Shown: positions 43,669-53,116, numbered from the stretch's first letter. The stretch is DNA of 64,000 nt from Blastococcus sp. TF02-8 (GCF_003319175.1 NZ_QOHK01000008.1:62001-126000), one strand, 5' to 3'. Notes: a model not told the origin generated them from the letters alone. Program-made: numbers and translations.

Positions 43669-46600
43669 GCCTGCGGGTTCTCCAGGCGCTCGCAGAGCAG
43701 CGAGGCCCAGCGGTGCGGCGTGGCCCGGACACCATCCAGGAGGGCCACGGGCGTGTCCAGGTGACGCAGCACCGCCGCCGGGTCCGCGCTCAGGTCGGTG
43801 TCCTGCACCGCGAGCGCGTCCACGCGGGTGAGCCCGGCCAGCCAGAGCTCGACGTCCTCGGGCTTGCGGGTCGCCTCCACCAGGGCCCAGACGGCGGCGG
43901 GGGACCAGACCGCGAGCATCTGCTCCATCCAGTAGGCGTCGCCGCGCAGCGGGGCGTCGACGGCGACGATCGTCAGGGTGCCGCTGGCGGCGGTCTCCTG
44001 GCGGCGCTCGATCGCGGTGTCGATGGTCGAGACACGGCTGGCGCTGGGCGCCAGGCCAGCCAGGTCGCCGCGGGTCGCCCACTGCACCCGGTCGGGGTCC
44101 AGCCGCAGGGTCGCCGCGAGGGACTGCGCCGCCCGCAGCGTCTCCACGCCGGGGCCCACGACGAACAGCACGTCGCCCGCGCCGGAGGGCAGCTGCGGGA
44201 TCGCGGGCAGGCTGCCGGCGAGGGCGCGGGTCAGCGCGGCGTACGTCCCGTGCGAGAGGACCTGCTCCGCGAACCCGGCGCCGAGCAGGTCGGCGGGCAG
44301 ACCCAGGGTGCGCAGCCGGGCGGCCACCTCGGCGCCGCGGCCGGCGGCGGGAACGTCCTCGTCGGTGTCGTCGAGCTCCGGCATCTCCGGCAGGTCGGGG
44401 CCGGCCATGAGCGGCGCCACCGGGAGCCGGGTCACCGTGGCCAGCGTGCGCGCGGGGGCGCGGCCCGCCTCGTCGCGCGAGGGCGGCACCGCCTCGGTCT
44501 CGGTCTCGGCCGCGAGGGGCTTCTCGGGGCGCGGGCGGGCCGGCGGGACCGCCGGACGGGACGCCGACGGCGGCACCGGCGGCAGTCCGCCACGCGTGCG
44601 CGAACCGGGCAGCGGGGGCAGCAGGGAGACGCGGGGCATCACGGTCGTGGCGTCCATGGACATGGTCATGGGCGCGGGGTCGCTGGCCGTCCGGGCGAGC
44701 AGCGGGGCGAGGTCGCCCGCTGCCTCGGAGCCGGCAGAGACCTGGTCCTGCGCCTCCTCGACCGCGGCCGCCTCGACCGCGGCCGCCTCGACCGACCCGG
44801 CCTCGTCCTCGATCTCGACCTCGACCTCGAGCCGGGCCTCGTCCTCGCCCGCGTCCGCGACCTCGAGGTCCGCAGCCGCCTCGGCGGAGGGGCTCTCGAC
44901 CGGCTGCGCCTCGATCGGCTCGGCGGCGGTGACCTCGGCGGCGGTGACCTCGGCAGCGGTGATCTCTGCGGCGGTGTTCCCGACGGTGGTGGTCTCGGCC
45001 CAGACGTCGGCGGCAGGATCCGCTGCCTCCGCCGTCACCTCGTCCGGAGACGCGGGTGCCTCGGCGGGCTGTTCGGTGCCCGATCCGCTCTCCTGCCGGA
45101 GCACCTCTGCCCAGATGGGGGCATCCGTGCTCGACACCGGAGCGGACTCCTCGATCACCGGCTCGCCCCAGAGGGGGGTGTACCCCGGTGCCGGCGCGGG
45201 CGCGTCCCAGCCGAGGCCGGTGCTGCCCGACGTCGGCAGGGGGATGCCGAACAGCGAGTAGTTGGCGGTCAGGTTCCAGTTCGACGACGGCAGCTCCGTC
45301 GGCGCGGGCTCCTGGGGCGCGGGCTCGTCGGACGAGGGCGCCTCGGGGGTGAGGTCGGTGGGAGCCGCGGCGGAGAGCTCGACCTCGACGGGAGCGGGCT
45401 CGGTCCCGGTGGCGACGACGGCCGGGGTCACGGCCTCGATCGGGGCGGCGGGGGCGACCACCGGCGCCGCCTCGACAGCGGCCGCCTCGACGGGAGCGGG
45501 CGCCGCCGCCTGCTCGACGGGCTCGGCGAGCGCCTCCTGCGGGGAGTCACCGGCCAGCATCTTGCGCAGGATGCCCGCCAGCGCCTCGTCGGACTGGCCC
45601 TGCGCGAGCGCCGAACGCAGCACCTCGGCGATCTCCTCCTGCCGGGTCGACACCGGAGGGGCGGGAGTCTCCTCCGCGGCCGCCCAGGCGGGGACGGTCG
45701 AGGACGTGCTGGTGGAGGGCGCCGTGACGACCTGTTCTTCCACGGTGGTCTCCTCCTGCGCAACGGCCCTGGACCGCGTCGACGTGTCTGCTGAACGGAT
45801 GGCCGCGGCGAGGGACGGCCGGGGAGTGCGGGTGTCGGGCGCGGCGGCTCCGTGCTTCTCGCGCTGGCGGGAGGCGGGTTCCGGGGCCAGACGCTCCGGC
45901 TCGAAGGCCTTCGGTCCGGCGGGCTCCTCCAGGGCGTGGGCGACCGCCTGCTGCACCTCTCGGTCGCCCGACACCATGCGGGCCAGGGCAGCCGTGAACG
46001 GAGAGGGCGCGTCGCCGGGCTCCGCAGCCGCCGCGAACGGGGAGGCGCCGAACGGCGACGGAGTGGCCGTGGAGCTCGCGCCCACGAACGACGAACCGTC
46101 GGACGCCGAGCCACCGGACGCCGACCCAACGGACGCCGAACCAACGGACGCCGAACCAACAGACGTCGATCCCCCGAACGCCGAGCCACCGGACGCCGAC
46201 CCGCTGAAGGGGGAGCTCGGTGCGGGGGTGCTGACCTGCGCCGGCGCCGGCCGGGGTGCCCGGCTGGTCGAGGTGCGCGGGAACGCCGCGCGCGACGCCT
46301 CCGCCGACAGCGCGGCGGACGACGTGGCCAGGGCGCCACCGGCGGGGGAGGAGGCGCGCGGGGCGGCCGCGGGCAGCCCACCGAGCAGACCGGCGAGCTC
46401 GTCCAGGCGGTCCTGGTCGTCGGCCGCGGGAGCCGGCGCGGCAGCCGGGCGGCTGCCGGTCAGCGGACCCCGCGCGGACTCGACCGGGCGGGCGGCCTCG
46501 GCGGCCCAGGCGGCGGCGCCGTTGCGGGCAGGCGCCGTGGTCCGCGCGCGCGCCGGCGCGGCGGCTGCGAGGGGCGACTCGAACGAGCTGACGCTCGCGG

Positions 46601-46811
46601 CGGGGGAGGGACCGGTCGACGGGGTCGGCGCGCCGGGACGGGCGAACTGGTCGGCCACCTCGGCCACGTAGCGCTCGGTGGCGAAGAACCCGAGCACCCC
46701 GCCGGAGCGCACGCGGCGGACACCCACCACGCGCGCGTGGGGGCCGAACTGCTCGCGCGCCGCCGCGATCGCGTCGTCGCGCGTGGCGGCCTCAACGGAT
46801 CGCAACGGCAC
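43665..46811 (-). CDS. degenerate FlhF-like protein with giant disordered insert
   Basis: 1048 residues, more than twice normal FlhF. The N-terminus (ATRDDAIAAAREQFGPHARVVGVRRV, then GFFATERYVAEV) matches the FlhF N-terminal domain. About 95-820 is Ala/Pro/Glu/Ser-rich and looks disordered, with GSASV-type pentapeptide repeats near 202-237. From about 878 a Rossmann-like domain returns (DVLFVVGPGVETLRAAQSLAATL) in the place of the SRP-type GTPase, but the GxxGxGKT P-loop is gone. FlhF normally sets flagellar number and position; here GTP binding seems lost. GTG start, 20-bp overlap with flhA. Confidence 0.7.
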   Translation of the reverse strand: MPLRSVEAATRDDAIAAAREQFGPHARVVGVRRVRSGGVLGFFATERYVAEVADQFARPGAPTPSTGPSPAASVSSFESPLAAAAPARARTTAPARNGAAAWAAEAARPVESARGPLTGSRPAAAPAPAADDQDRLDELAGLLGGLPAAAPRASSPAGGALATSSAALSAEASRAAFPRTSTSRAPRPAPAQVSTPAPSSPFSGSASGGSAFGGSTSVGSASVGSASVGSASGGSASDGSSFVGASSTATPSPFGASPFAAAAEPGDAPSPFTAALARMVSGDREVQQAVAHALEEPAGPKAFEPERLAPEPASRQREKHGAAAPDTRTPRPSLAAAIRSADTSTRSRAVAQEETTVEEQVVTAPSTSTSSTVPAWAAAEETPAPPVSTRQEEIAEVLRSALAQGQSDEALAGILRKMLAGDSPQEALAEPVEQAAAPAPVEAAAVEAAPVVAPAAPIEAVTPAVVATGTEPAPVEVELSAAAPTDLTPEAPSSDEPAPQEPAPTELPSSNWNLTANYSLFGIPLPTSGSTGLGWDAPAPAPGYTPLWGEPVIEESAPVSSTDAPIWAEVLRQESGSGTEQPAEAPASPDEVTAEAADPAADVWAETTTVGNTAAEITAAEVTAAEVTAAEPIEAQPVESPSAEAAADLEVADAGEDEARLEVEVEIEDEAGSVEAAAVEAAAVEEAQDQVSAGSEAAGDLAPLLARTASDPAPMTMSMDATTVMPRVSLLPPLPGSRTRGGLPPVPPSASRPAVPPARPRPEKPLAAETETEAVPPSRDEAGRAPARTLATVTRLPVAPLMAGPDLPEMPELDDTDEDVPAAGRGAEVAARLRTLGLPADLLGAGFAEQVLSHGTYAALTRALAGSLPAIPQLPSGAGDVLFVVGPGVETLRAAQSLAATLRLDPDRVQWATRGDLAGLAPSASRVSTIDTAIERRQETAASGTLTIVAVDAPLRGDAYWMEQMLAVWSPAAVWALVEATRKPEDVELWLAGLTRVDALAVQDTDLSADPAAVLRHLDTPVALLDGVRATPHRWASLLCERLENPQA
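46101..46205. repeat. 15-bp tandem repeat, seven copies, in the FlhF-like gene
   Basis: Units vary around GGACGCCGA-(G/A/C)-CCA-(C/A)-C; five are close matches and two (46161-46175 and 46176-46190) are diverged. A further degenerate unit lies at 46086-46100. The length is a multiple of three, so copy-number change keeps the frame. It encodes Gly/Ser-rich pentapeptides. Confidence 0.85.
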
Positions 46812-48837
46812 CGCTCACCACTCCCAGCGACTCGATCTGCGCTGTCCGGGACACCTCCGCGTAGGAGATGACGGGCAGCCGGGGAAGAATCTGGCGCATC
46901 AGGCGCGACAGGGCCGCGCGGACCTGGGGCGAGCAGACGAGCACCGGGGACAGCCCCGACCGCTCGGCCTCCTCGAGCATCCCGCTGCAGCCGCTGACCA
47001 GGGCGTCGACGGCCCCGGCGTCCAGGGCCAGGACGGCGCCCATGTCGGTCTGGCGGACCGCCTCCAGCAGTCGCTGCTCGAAGCCCGGCTCGAGGGTGAA
47101 GACGTGCAGCCGCTCGTCGGGAGTGACGTAGGGCTGGCTGATCGCCGAGCCGAGAGCCGACCGGGCCGCCTCGACGAGACCGTCGAGTTCGGTCGAGGAC
47201 TTCGCACGTACAGAGAGTGCCTCGAAGATGCGGACGAGGTCCCGGATCGACACACCCTCGGCGAGCAACGCGTGCAACACGCGTTGCACTTCTCCCAGCG
47301 TGAGCAGCGTGGGGGTCAGCTCCTCGACGACGACGGGGTGCGAGCGGCGGATCATCTCCACCAGCAGGCGCACGTCCTCGCGGCCGAGCAGCTCGGCACC
47401 GTTCTGGCGGACGACCTCGGCCAGGTGGGTGGTGATCACCGAGGACCGGTCGACGACGGTCGCGCCGGCCATCTCCGCGGCCCGCTGGAGCTCGGCCGGC
47501 ACCCACTTGGCAGCCAGCCCGAACACGGGCTCGCGCGTGGGCTTGCCCGGCAGGCCGTCGAGCGCGTCCCCGATGGCGAGGACCGTGCCGGCGGGGGAGC
47601 TGCCCTTGGCCACGGGGACGCCGTTGAGCCAGATGACGTACTGCGAGGACGGCAGGTCCAGGTTGTCGCGGGTGCGGACCAGCGGGATCACCAGGCCGGT
47701 CTCCATGGCGACCTTCCGGCGCAGCGCCTTGACCCGGTCCAGCAGGTCGCCGCCGCGGGAGGCGTCGACGAGGTCGACCAGGTCGAAGGCGACCTCGAGC
47801 TCCAGCGGGTCCACCCGCATCTTCTCGGCGATCGCCTCCGGGGAGTCCGGTGCAGGCTCGTTCTCGGCGGCCTCCGCGGCGGCCTCGGCCTCCTCGTCGA
47901 CCTCCTCGACGTCGGCCATCCGGCTGGCGATGAACAGGAAGATGCCGCCGACGAGCAGGAACGGCAGCTTGGGCAGGCCGGGGATGAGGCACAGGGCGAG
48001 GGCGGCGCCGCCGGCGATCCGGACCGGCAGCCGGAACCGGCCGAGCTGCGCGAGCAGGTCGGTGCCCATGTCGCCCTCGGTCGCCGACCGGGTCACGATG
48101 ATGCCGGTCGCGGTGGACATCAGCAGCGCCGGGATCATCGAGACCAGGCCGTCGCCGACGGTCAGCAGCGAGAAGGTCGAGACGGCCTCGCCGGGGGCCA
48201 TGCCGCGCTGCATCACGCCGATGGCGAAGCCACCGATGAGGTTGACCAGCGTGACCACGATGCCGGCGATCGCGTCGCCCTTGACGAACTTCGAGGCACC
48301 GTCCATCGAGCCGTAGAAGTCGGCCTCGGCGGTGACCTCCTGGCGACGCTTGCGCGCCTGCTTCTCGTTGATCAGGCCGGCGTTCAGGTCGGCGTCGATC
48401 GCCATCTGCTTGCCGGGCATGGCGTCGAGGGTGAACCGCGCGCCGACCTCGGCGACGCGGCCGGCACCGTTGGTGATGACCACGAACTGCACGATCGTCA
48501 GGATCAGGAAGATCACCAGACCGACGATCAGCGAGCCGCCGATGACGATGTGCCCGAAGGCCTCGATCACCTTGCCGGCGTAGCCGTCGGTCAGCACCAG
48601 CCGCGTCGAGGAGACGTTCAGCGAGAGCCGGAACAGCGTCGCGATGAGCAGCAGCGACGGGAAGACCGCGAAGTCCAGGGGCCGCTTGATCTGCATGGCG
48701 ACCAGCAGGACCAGCAGCGCGATGGCCAGGTTCAGGCCGATCAGCAGGTCCATCAGCGGCGCCGGGAGCGGCACCACCAGCATGAGCACGATGGCGACGA
48801 CGCCCACGGGGACGGCGACCTTGCTGAGCCCCTTCAC
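46792..48837 (-). CDS. flhA: flagellar export gate protein FlhA
   Basis: 681 residues, full length. Eight TM helices in the first 330 residues, with the FHIPEP region marked by FPSLLLIATLFRLSLNVSSTRLVL, VITNGAGRVAEVGARFTLDAMPGKQMAIDADLNAG and LINEKQARKRRQEV. The cytoplasmic domain binds chaperone-substrate complexes. It forms the nonameric ring of the flagellar type III export gate. GTG start. A 74-bp gap separates it from flhB, the second-largest gap in this operon. Confidence 0.97.
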   Translation of the reverse strand: MKGLSKVAVPVGVVAIVLMLVVPLPAPLMDLLIGLNLAIALLVLLVAMQIKRPLDFAVFPSLLLIATLFRLSLNVSSTRLVLTDGYAGKVIEAFGHIVIGGSLIVGLVIFLILTIVQFVVITNGAGRVAEVGARFTLDAMPGKQMAIDADLNAGLINEKQARKRRQEVTAEADFYGSMDGASKFVKGDAIAGIVVTLVNLIGGFAIGVMQRGMAPGEAVSTFSLLTVGDGLVSMIPALLMSTATGIIVTRSATEGDMGTDLLAQLGRFRLPVRIAGGAALALCLIPGLPKLPFLLVGGIFLFIASRMADVEEVDEEAEAAAEAAENEPAPDSPEAIAEKMRVDPLELEVAFDLVDLVDASRGGDLLDRVKALRRKVAMETGLVIPLVRTRDNLDLPSSQYVIWLNGVPVAKGSSPAGTVLAIGDALDGLPGKPTREPVFGLAAKWVPAELQRAAEMAGATVVDRSSVITTHLAEVVRQNGAELLGREDVRLLVEMIRRSHPVVVEELTPTLLTLGEVQRVLHALLAEGVSIRDLVRIFEALSVRAKSSTELDGLVEAARSALGSAISQPYVTPDERLHVFTLEPGFEQRLLEAVRQTDMGAVLALDAGAVDALVSGCSGMLEEAERSGLSPVLVCSPQVRAALSRLMRQILPRLPVISYAEVSRTAQIESLGVVSGAVAIR

Positions 48838-48911
48838 TGGCCCACCTCGGGCGCGGACGACGGACGCTGGCTCACCCCTCCCTCATCGGCAGGCCGGTGC
48901 CGGGCCGGTAC

Positions 48912-50060
48912 CTACGCGGCCGTCGCCGTCCGGCGTCGCCCGGCCTTCGGCAGGCCCTCGACGTCGGGGGCCTCGAACCCCGGCCGGTGGAACCCACCCC
49001 GGACCCCGCGCACGCCCAGGTGCATGACGAACGCCAGCACGCGCGCCACGGCGTTGAACAGCTGCGGGGGCACCTCCTGGCCGATCTCGCACGAGGCGTG
49101 CAGGGCGCGGGCCAGCGGGATGTCCTGGACCAGTGGCACGCGGGCCTCGGCGGCCCGCTCACGGAGCTTGGCGGCGACCTCGCCGGCGCCCTTCGCGACC
49201 ACCCGCGGCGCGCCCTTGGCCGCCTCGTACTTGAGCGCGACGGCGACGTGGGTGGGGTTGACCAGCAGCACGTCGGCCTCGGCGACCTCGCTCATCATCC
49301 GGTTCCGCGACATCTGCATCTGGATGCCGCGGCGGTGGGCCTTCATGTGCGGGTCGCCCTCGGACTGCTTGTGCTCCTGCTGGATCTCGTACTTGCTCAT
49401 CTTGAGCTGCTTCATCATCTTCGTCCGCACGACGACGTAGTCGGCGACGGCCAGCACCAGGCCGGTGACGGCGACGACGCGGAACATGAGGACCGCGGAG
49501 TCGGCGAAGGTGGCCGCGACCGCCGACAGCGGCAGGGCGCCCGAGGCCGACACGAGCTCCTGTGCCCGGTCGCTGGTGACGATGACGACGGTCCCCAGCG
49601 CAGCGGTCTTGATCAGGGCCTTGCCGGTCTCCCAGAGCCCCTGGGTGCCGAACATGCGCTTGAGGCCGGGGACGGGGTTGAACTTCTTCAGCGTCGGCTT
49701 GATCGGCTTGCTGGCGAAGTGCACCCCGCCCTGGGAGGCGGACGCGACGATGCCGACGACCATCAGGCCGAGCGCCGTGGGGAGGAGCGTGGTCAGGAAC
49801 GTCGTGAGGGCCTGACCGAGCAGCGCCGTCACGGTGTTCACGTCGGGGTTCTTCACCACGGTGGCGACGTGCACGAACAGCTCCTGGACCGCGTCGAACG
49901 CGCTGCCCACGAGCATCGGCAGCAGGGCGCTGGCCGCTGCGATGCCCAGCCACGTCCCCAGTTCCTGGGTCCGCGGGATCTGGCCTTCCTTGCGCGCCTT
50001 CTTCAGGCGCTGGGGAGTCGGCTTCTCTGTCTTCTCACCACCCGGGCCGTCCTTGGCCAT
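48912..50060 (-). CDS. flhB: flagellar export switch protein FlhB
   Basis: 382 residues. The family start EKTEKPTPQRLKKARKEGQIP, four TM helices, and the autocleavage site NPTH (Asn268-Pro269 in LLVNPTHVAVALKYE). Cleavage there switches export from hook to filament subunits. The C-terminal tail after LHLGVRGVRGG is short. It overlaps none of its neighbours; fliR ends 3 bp upstream. Confidence 0.97.
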   Translation of the reverse strand: MAKDGPGGEKTEKPTPQRLKKARKEGQIPRTQELGTWLGIAAASALLPMLVGSAFDAVQELFVHVATVVKNPDVNTVTALLGQALTTFLTTLLPTALGLMVVGIVASASQGGVHFASKPIKPTLKKFNPVPGLKRMFGTQGLWETGKALIKTAALGTVVIVTSDRAQELVSASGALPLSAVAATFADSAVLMFRVVAVTGLVLAVADYVVVRTKMMKQLKMSKYEIQQEHKQSEGDPHMKAHRRGIQMQMSRNRMMSEVAEADVLLVNPTHVAVALKYEAAKGAPRVVAKGAGEVAAKLRERAAEARVPLVQDIPLARALHASCEIGQEVPPQLFNAVARVLAFVMHLGVRGVRGGFHRPGFEAPDVEGLPKAGRRRTATAA

Positions 50061-50063
50061 GGC

Positions 50064-50828
50064 TCACCCGCTCCGCAGCGACATCATCGCCCGGGCGCCG
50101 TGCTCGAGCAGGGCGTCGAGGGCGGGCGGGAGCAGCGGGAAGGTGAGCCCGAGCATGGCCAGCGTGAGCATGATCTTCACCGGGAAGCCCATGGTGAAGA
50201 CGTTGAGCGCGGGTGCGGCGCGGCTGAGCAGGGCGAGGGCGACGTCGGCCAGGAGCAGCACGGCCACCATCGGCCCGGCGATCTGGATCGCGGCCAGGAA
50301 CATCATCGAGAAGGCCTTGATGAGGACCGCGGCGATCTGGTCGGTCGGCACGTCCCCGCCCACGGGCAGCCCCTGGTAGGAGGTGGCGAAGCCCTTGACC
50401 ATGAGCAGGTGCCCGCCGCTGGTGAACAGCAGCGTGCTGGCCAGCAGGTAGTGCAGCCGGCCCAGCGAGCTGTTCTGGGTCATCGCCATCGGGTCGTAGC
50501 CCGGCTGCAGGGAGAAGCCGCCGGCGACGTCGAGGATGTCGCCGGCCATCTGCACCGCGGTGAACAGCACCTGGACGACGAAGCCGAGCGCCGCCCCGAT
50601 CACCACCTCCGTCACCGCGGTGACCACGAGGAAGCCCGCGGTCGGTGCCGGCAGGGTCGGGGCGATCTGGGTGGAGAGCAGCACCGAGAGGGCCAGGGCG
50701 AGCGCGCCCTTGACCGCACCGGGGATGACGCGGGAGTTGAAGGGCGGCGCCAGGAGCACGAAGCCGGCGGCACGCGCCGTCCCGAGCAGGAGGGCCGCGA
50801 GGGTGACCGCCGGGACCGAGAGGTCCAT
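50064..50828 (-). CDS. fliR: flagellar export protein FliR
   Basis: 254 residues with six TM helices. FVLLAPPFNSRVIPGAVKGALALALS and GFVVQVLFTAVQMAGDILDVAGGFSLQPGYDP are FliR signatures. It forms the core export channel with FliP and FliQ. The gene follows fliQ by 5 bp. Confidence 0.96.
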   Translation of the reverse strand: MDLSVPAVTLAALLLGTARAAGFVLLAPPFNSRVIPGAVKGALALALSVLLSTQIAPTLPAPTAGFLVVTAVTEVVIGAALGFVVQVLFTAVQMAGDILDVAGGFSLQPGYDPMAMTQNSSLGRLHYLLASTLLFTSGGHLLMVKGFATSYQGLPVGGDVPTDQIAAVLIKAFSMMFLAAIQIAGPMVAVLLLADVALALLSRAAPALNVFTMGFPVKIMLTLAMLGLTFPLLPPALDALLEHGARAMMSLRSG

Positions 50829-50833
50829 GGCCG

Positions 50834-51109
50834 CTACGTCCGGTCGAGCAGCGCCGGCAACTGGTCGAACAGGGTGTGGGTGAAGCTGACCAGCTCGGAC
50901 AGCACCCAGTTCCCGGTCACCAGCAGGGCGATCGCGACGGCGATCATCTTGGGGACGAAGGAGAGCGTGGCCTCCTGGATCTGGGTGGCCGCCTGGAACA
51001 GCGAGATCAGGAAGCCGACCAGGAGGGCGGTCAGCAGGATCGGTGCGGCCACCTTGGCGGCGACCATCATCGTCTGCGCCGCGATGTCGGTGACGTCGGC
51101 GTCACTCAT
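50834..51109 (-). CDS. fliQ: flagellar export protein FliQ
   Basis: 91 residues, two TM helices, the normal size. ALLVGFLISLFQAATQIQEATLSFVPK is the FliQ hallmark. ATG 51109 lies 2 bp after the fliP stop; the longer open frame upstream lies inside fliP and is rejected. Confidence 0.96.
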   Translation of the reverse strand: MSDADVTDIAAQTMMVAAKVAAPILLTALLVGFLISLFQAATQIQEATLSFVPKMIAVAIALLVTGNWVLSELVSFTHTLFDQLPALLDRT

Positions 51110-51111
51110 GG

Positions 51112-51954
51112 TCAGCCACCCCCGTACGAGCCCACGAGGGCCGTGGTGATCAGCGCCCAGCCGTCGACGACGACGAAGAGCAGCAGCTTGAAGGGCAGCG
51201 ACACGATGGTCGGCGGGACCATCATCATGCCCAGGGCCATCAAGGCGGCGCTGACGAGCATGTCCAGCACCAGGAACGGGATGAAGATGACCAGCCCGAT
51301 GATGAACGCGCTCTTCAGCTCCGAGAGCACGAACGCCGGGATCAGCGTGGTCATGCTGACCTGCGACGCGTCGGCCGGGGCCTCCTCGCCGGACAGGCCG
51401 ACCATGAGCTTGAGCTCGTCCTCGCGGGTGTTGTCGAGGAGGAACTCCCGCAGCGGGACGACGCCGGCGTCGTAGGCCTGGGACACCGTCATGGTGCCGT
51501 CCATGTAGGGCTGGACGGCGACGTCGTTGATGTCGGAGAACACCGGGCCCATCACGAACAGCGTGAGGAACAGGGCGATGCCGGTGAGCACCTGGTTCGG
51601 CGGCGAGGTCGCCATGCCCAGCGCGTTCCGGGTCAGGCCGAGCACCACGATGATCTTGGTGAACGAGGTGGCGAGCAGCAGCACCGAGGGCGCGACCGAC
51701 AGGACGGTGATCGCCAGGATCAGCGTGATCGAGCTGGACGGCGAACCGTCGCCGATCGAGATGTCCACGTTGCCGTCCACCGCAGGGGCGGTCGGCGCAG
51801 TGGGAGCGGTCGGGGCGGTCGGCGCGGCCGAGGCGGGCCCGGCCAGGACGACCGCGGCCACCGTCGCGAGCAGCACCAGCAGGAGGAGCACGGCGGCGCG
51901 GCGACCCGTCCGCGGGCTCCCCCCACGCGGCAGTGCCCGCAGCGAGGCGGTCAT
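51112..51954 (-). CDS. fliP: flagellar export protein FliP
   Basis: 280 residues. A signal peptide (about 1-44) is followed by an APTAPTAPTAPTAPA run (44-58), then four TM helices with MTSFTKIIVVLGL-type sequence (LATSFTKIIVVLGLTRNALG), PPNQVLTGIALFLT and FIPFLVLDMLVSAALMALGMMMVPP. It is the main pore subunit of the export gate. The TAP repeat after the signal sequence is an oddity of this copy. The ATG overlaps the fliO stop by 4 bp. Confidence 0.97.
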   Translation of the reverse strand: MTASLRALPRGGSPRTGRRAAVLLLLVLLATVAAVVLAGPASAAPTAPTAPTAPTAPAVDGNVDISIGDGSPSSSITLILAITVLSVAPSVLLLATSFTKIIVVLGLTRNALGMATSPPNQVLTGIALFLTLFVMGPVFSDINDVAVQPYMDGTMTVSQAYDAGVVPLREFLLDNTREDELKLMVGLSGEEAPADASQVSMTTLIPAFVLSELKSAFIIGLVIFIPFLVLDMLVSAALMALGMMMVPPTIVSLPFKLLLFVVVDGWALITTALVGSYGGG

Positions 51955-52382
51955 GACCGGCGCACCGTCCGCTCGCGCAGCTCGTCCACGAGCGTGCCCC
52001 AGCCGTTCCGGTCCAGGACCGAACCGGCCAGCACACCCTCGGAGGAGCGGGCGACCTGGACCGGAGCTGCCTCGTCCTCGTCCTCGGCCGCTGCCAGGCG
52101 GGTCCGGGACGGACGGCGCTGGTCCAGTGCGGCGTCCACGGCCTCGCCGTCCACCTCGGCGAGCAGGGTGACCTGCTCCTCGGTGGCGCCGATGACGAGC
52201 ACGACGTCGGCGATGCGGACGACGTTGACCGAGCTGGCCCGGCCCATGCGCTGGCGGGCGACGACCTCGATGAGGCCGTTGCCCTGCCCGAGCCCGCGCT
52301 TCTTGGCCAGCTTGGCGGCGAACCAGAGCACGCCGCCGATCAGGGCGAGGGAGAGGAAGAGCCGGATGATCATCCAGGTCAT
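51951..52382 (-). CDS. fliO: flagellar assembly protein FliO
   Basis: 143 residues. One TM helix at the start (IIRLFLSLALIGGVLWFAAKL), then a small cytoplasmic domain with VVARQRMGRASSVNVVRIADVVLVIGATEEQVTLLAEV, typical of FliO, which helps assemble the FliP ring. A short charged tail follows. 4-bp overlaps with fliN and fliP. Confidence 0.9.
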   Translation of the reverse strand: MTWMIIRLFLSLALIGGVLWFAAKLAKKRGLGQGNGLIEVVARQRMGRASSVNVVRIADVVLVIGATEEQVTLLAEVDGEAVDAALDQRRPSRTRLAAAEDEDEAAPVQVARSSEGVLAGSVLDRNGWGTLVDELRERTVRRS

Positions 52383-53116
52383 GACGCCTGCCCGAGCTCG
52401 GCGGCGTCGGTCACGATCTCGCTGATCCGCAGCCCGAAGTCCTCGTCGACGACGACGACCTCGCCGCGGGCGATGAGCGTGCCGTTGACCAGCAGGTCGG
52501 CCGGGGCGCTGGCGGCGCGGTCGAGCTCGACCACCTCGCCCGGGTGCAGGGAGAGCAGCTCCTGGACCGTCATCCGGGTGCGGCCGATCTCCACGGTGAC
52601 CTCCATGGCCACGTGGCGGAGCAGCTCGAGGCTGCCGCGCTGCTCGCGGGCGGCCGGGAGGGTGACCTGCAGGGCGAAGGTGGCCTGGTGCTCGCCGTCG
52701 GCCATGAGCGGCACGGCGACGAACATGCCCTTGTCGCGCAGCCCGTCCAGCGCGGCGACCGGCTCCTCGGCGCGCTCGGAGGCGACCCGGACGCGGCCGA
52801 GGGTCGCGGCGGCGGCCTCGAGCGCCGGGCGCAGCGCGGCGGAGACGTCCATCTGGCCGACCGGGGAGTTCTCCAGGGCGTCGACGACCTCGCCGGAGAT
52901 CACCAGCACCACGTCGCCGGAGACCTCGCCGGACAGGCCGGCGGTGACCGCGACGGCCGCGGCCGGGGGCAGCGGGACCGAGTCGGGGTCGTTGACCGGT
53001 GCTCCGGGGACGAGCCCGGAGGTCGAGGGGACGAGGGCGGCCGCTGCCTGGGCAGCGGCGGCGACCACCGCCGTGACGGTCTGGGAGTCCTGCGAGTCGG
53101 AGCGGGGCGCGGTCAT
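52379..53116 (-). CDS. fliN: flagellar switch protein FliN with CheC-like N-terminal domain
   Basis: 245 residues. The C-terminal SpoA domain (about 165-240: HVAMEVTVEIGRTRMTVQELLSLHPGEVVELDR, GEVVVVDEDFGLRISEI) is FliN. About 35-150 resembles the CheC/CheX/FliY phosphatase fold, but the E-x-x-N catalytic motif is not evident (EAAA at the matching helix), so phosphatase activity on CheY-P is doubtful. It builds the C-ring with FliM and FliG. 4-bp overlaps on both sides. Confidence 0.9.
   Translation of the reverse strand: MTAPRSDSQDSQTVTAVVAAAAQAAAALVPSTSGLVPGAPVNDPDSVPLPPAAAVAVTAGLSGEVSGDVVLVISGEVVDALENSPVGQMDVSAALRPALEAAAATLGRVRVASERAEEPVAALDGLRDKGMFVAVPLMADGEHQATFALQVTLPAAREQRGSLELLRHVAMEVTVEIGRTRMTVQELLSLHPGEVVELDRAASAPADLLVNGTLIARGEVVVVDEDFGLRISEIVTDAAELGQAS

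Noticed and set aside
46101-46205. CRISPR array
   Set aside because: The units are 15 bp without spacers, directly adjacent and in frame inside a coding sequence.
43713-49440. Several long + strand frames opposite the FlhF-like, flhA and flhB genes
   Set aside because: They mirror the codon pattern of the - strand flagellar genes and carry no recognisable domain.
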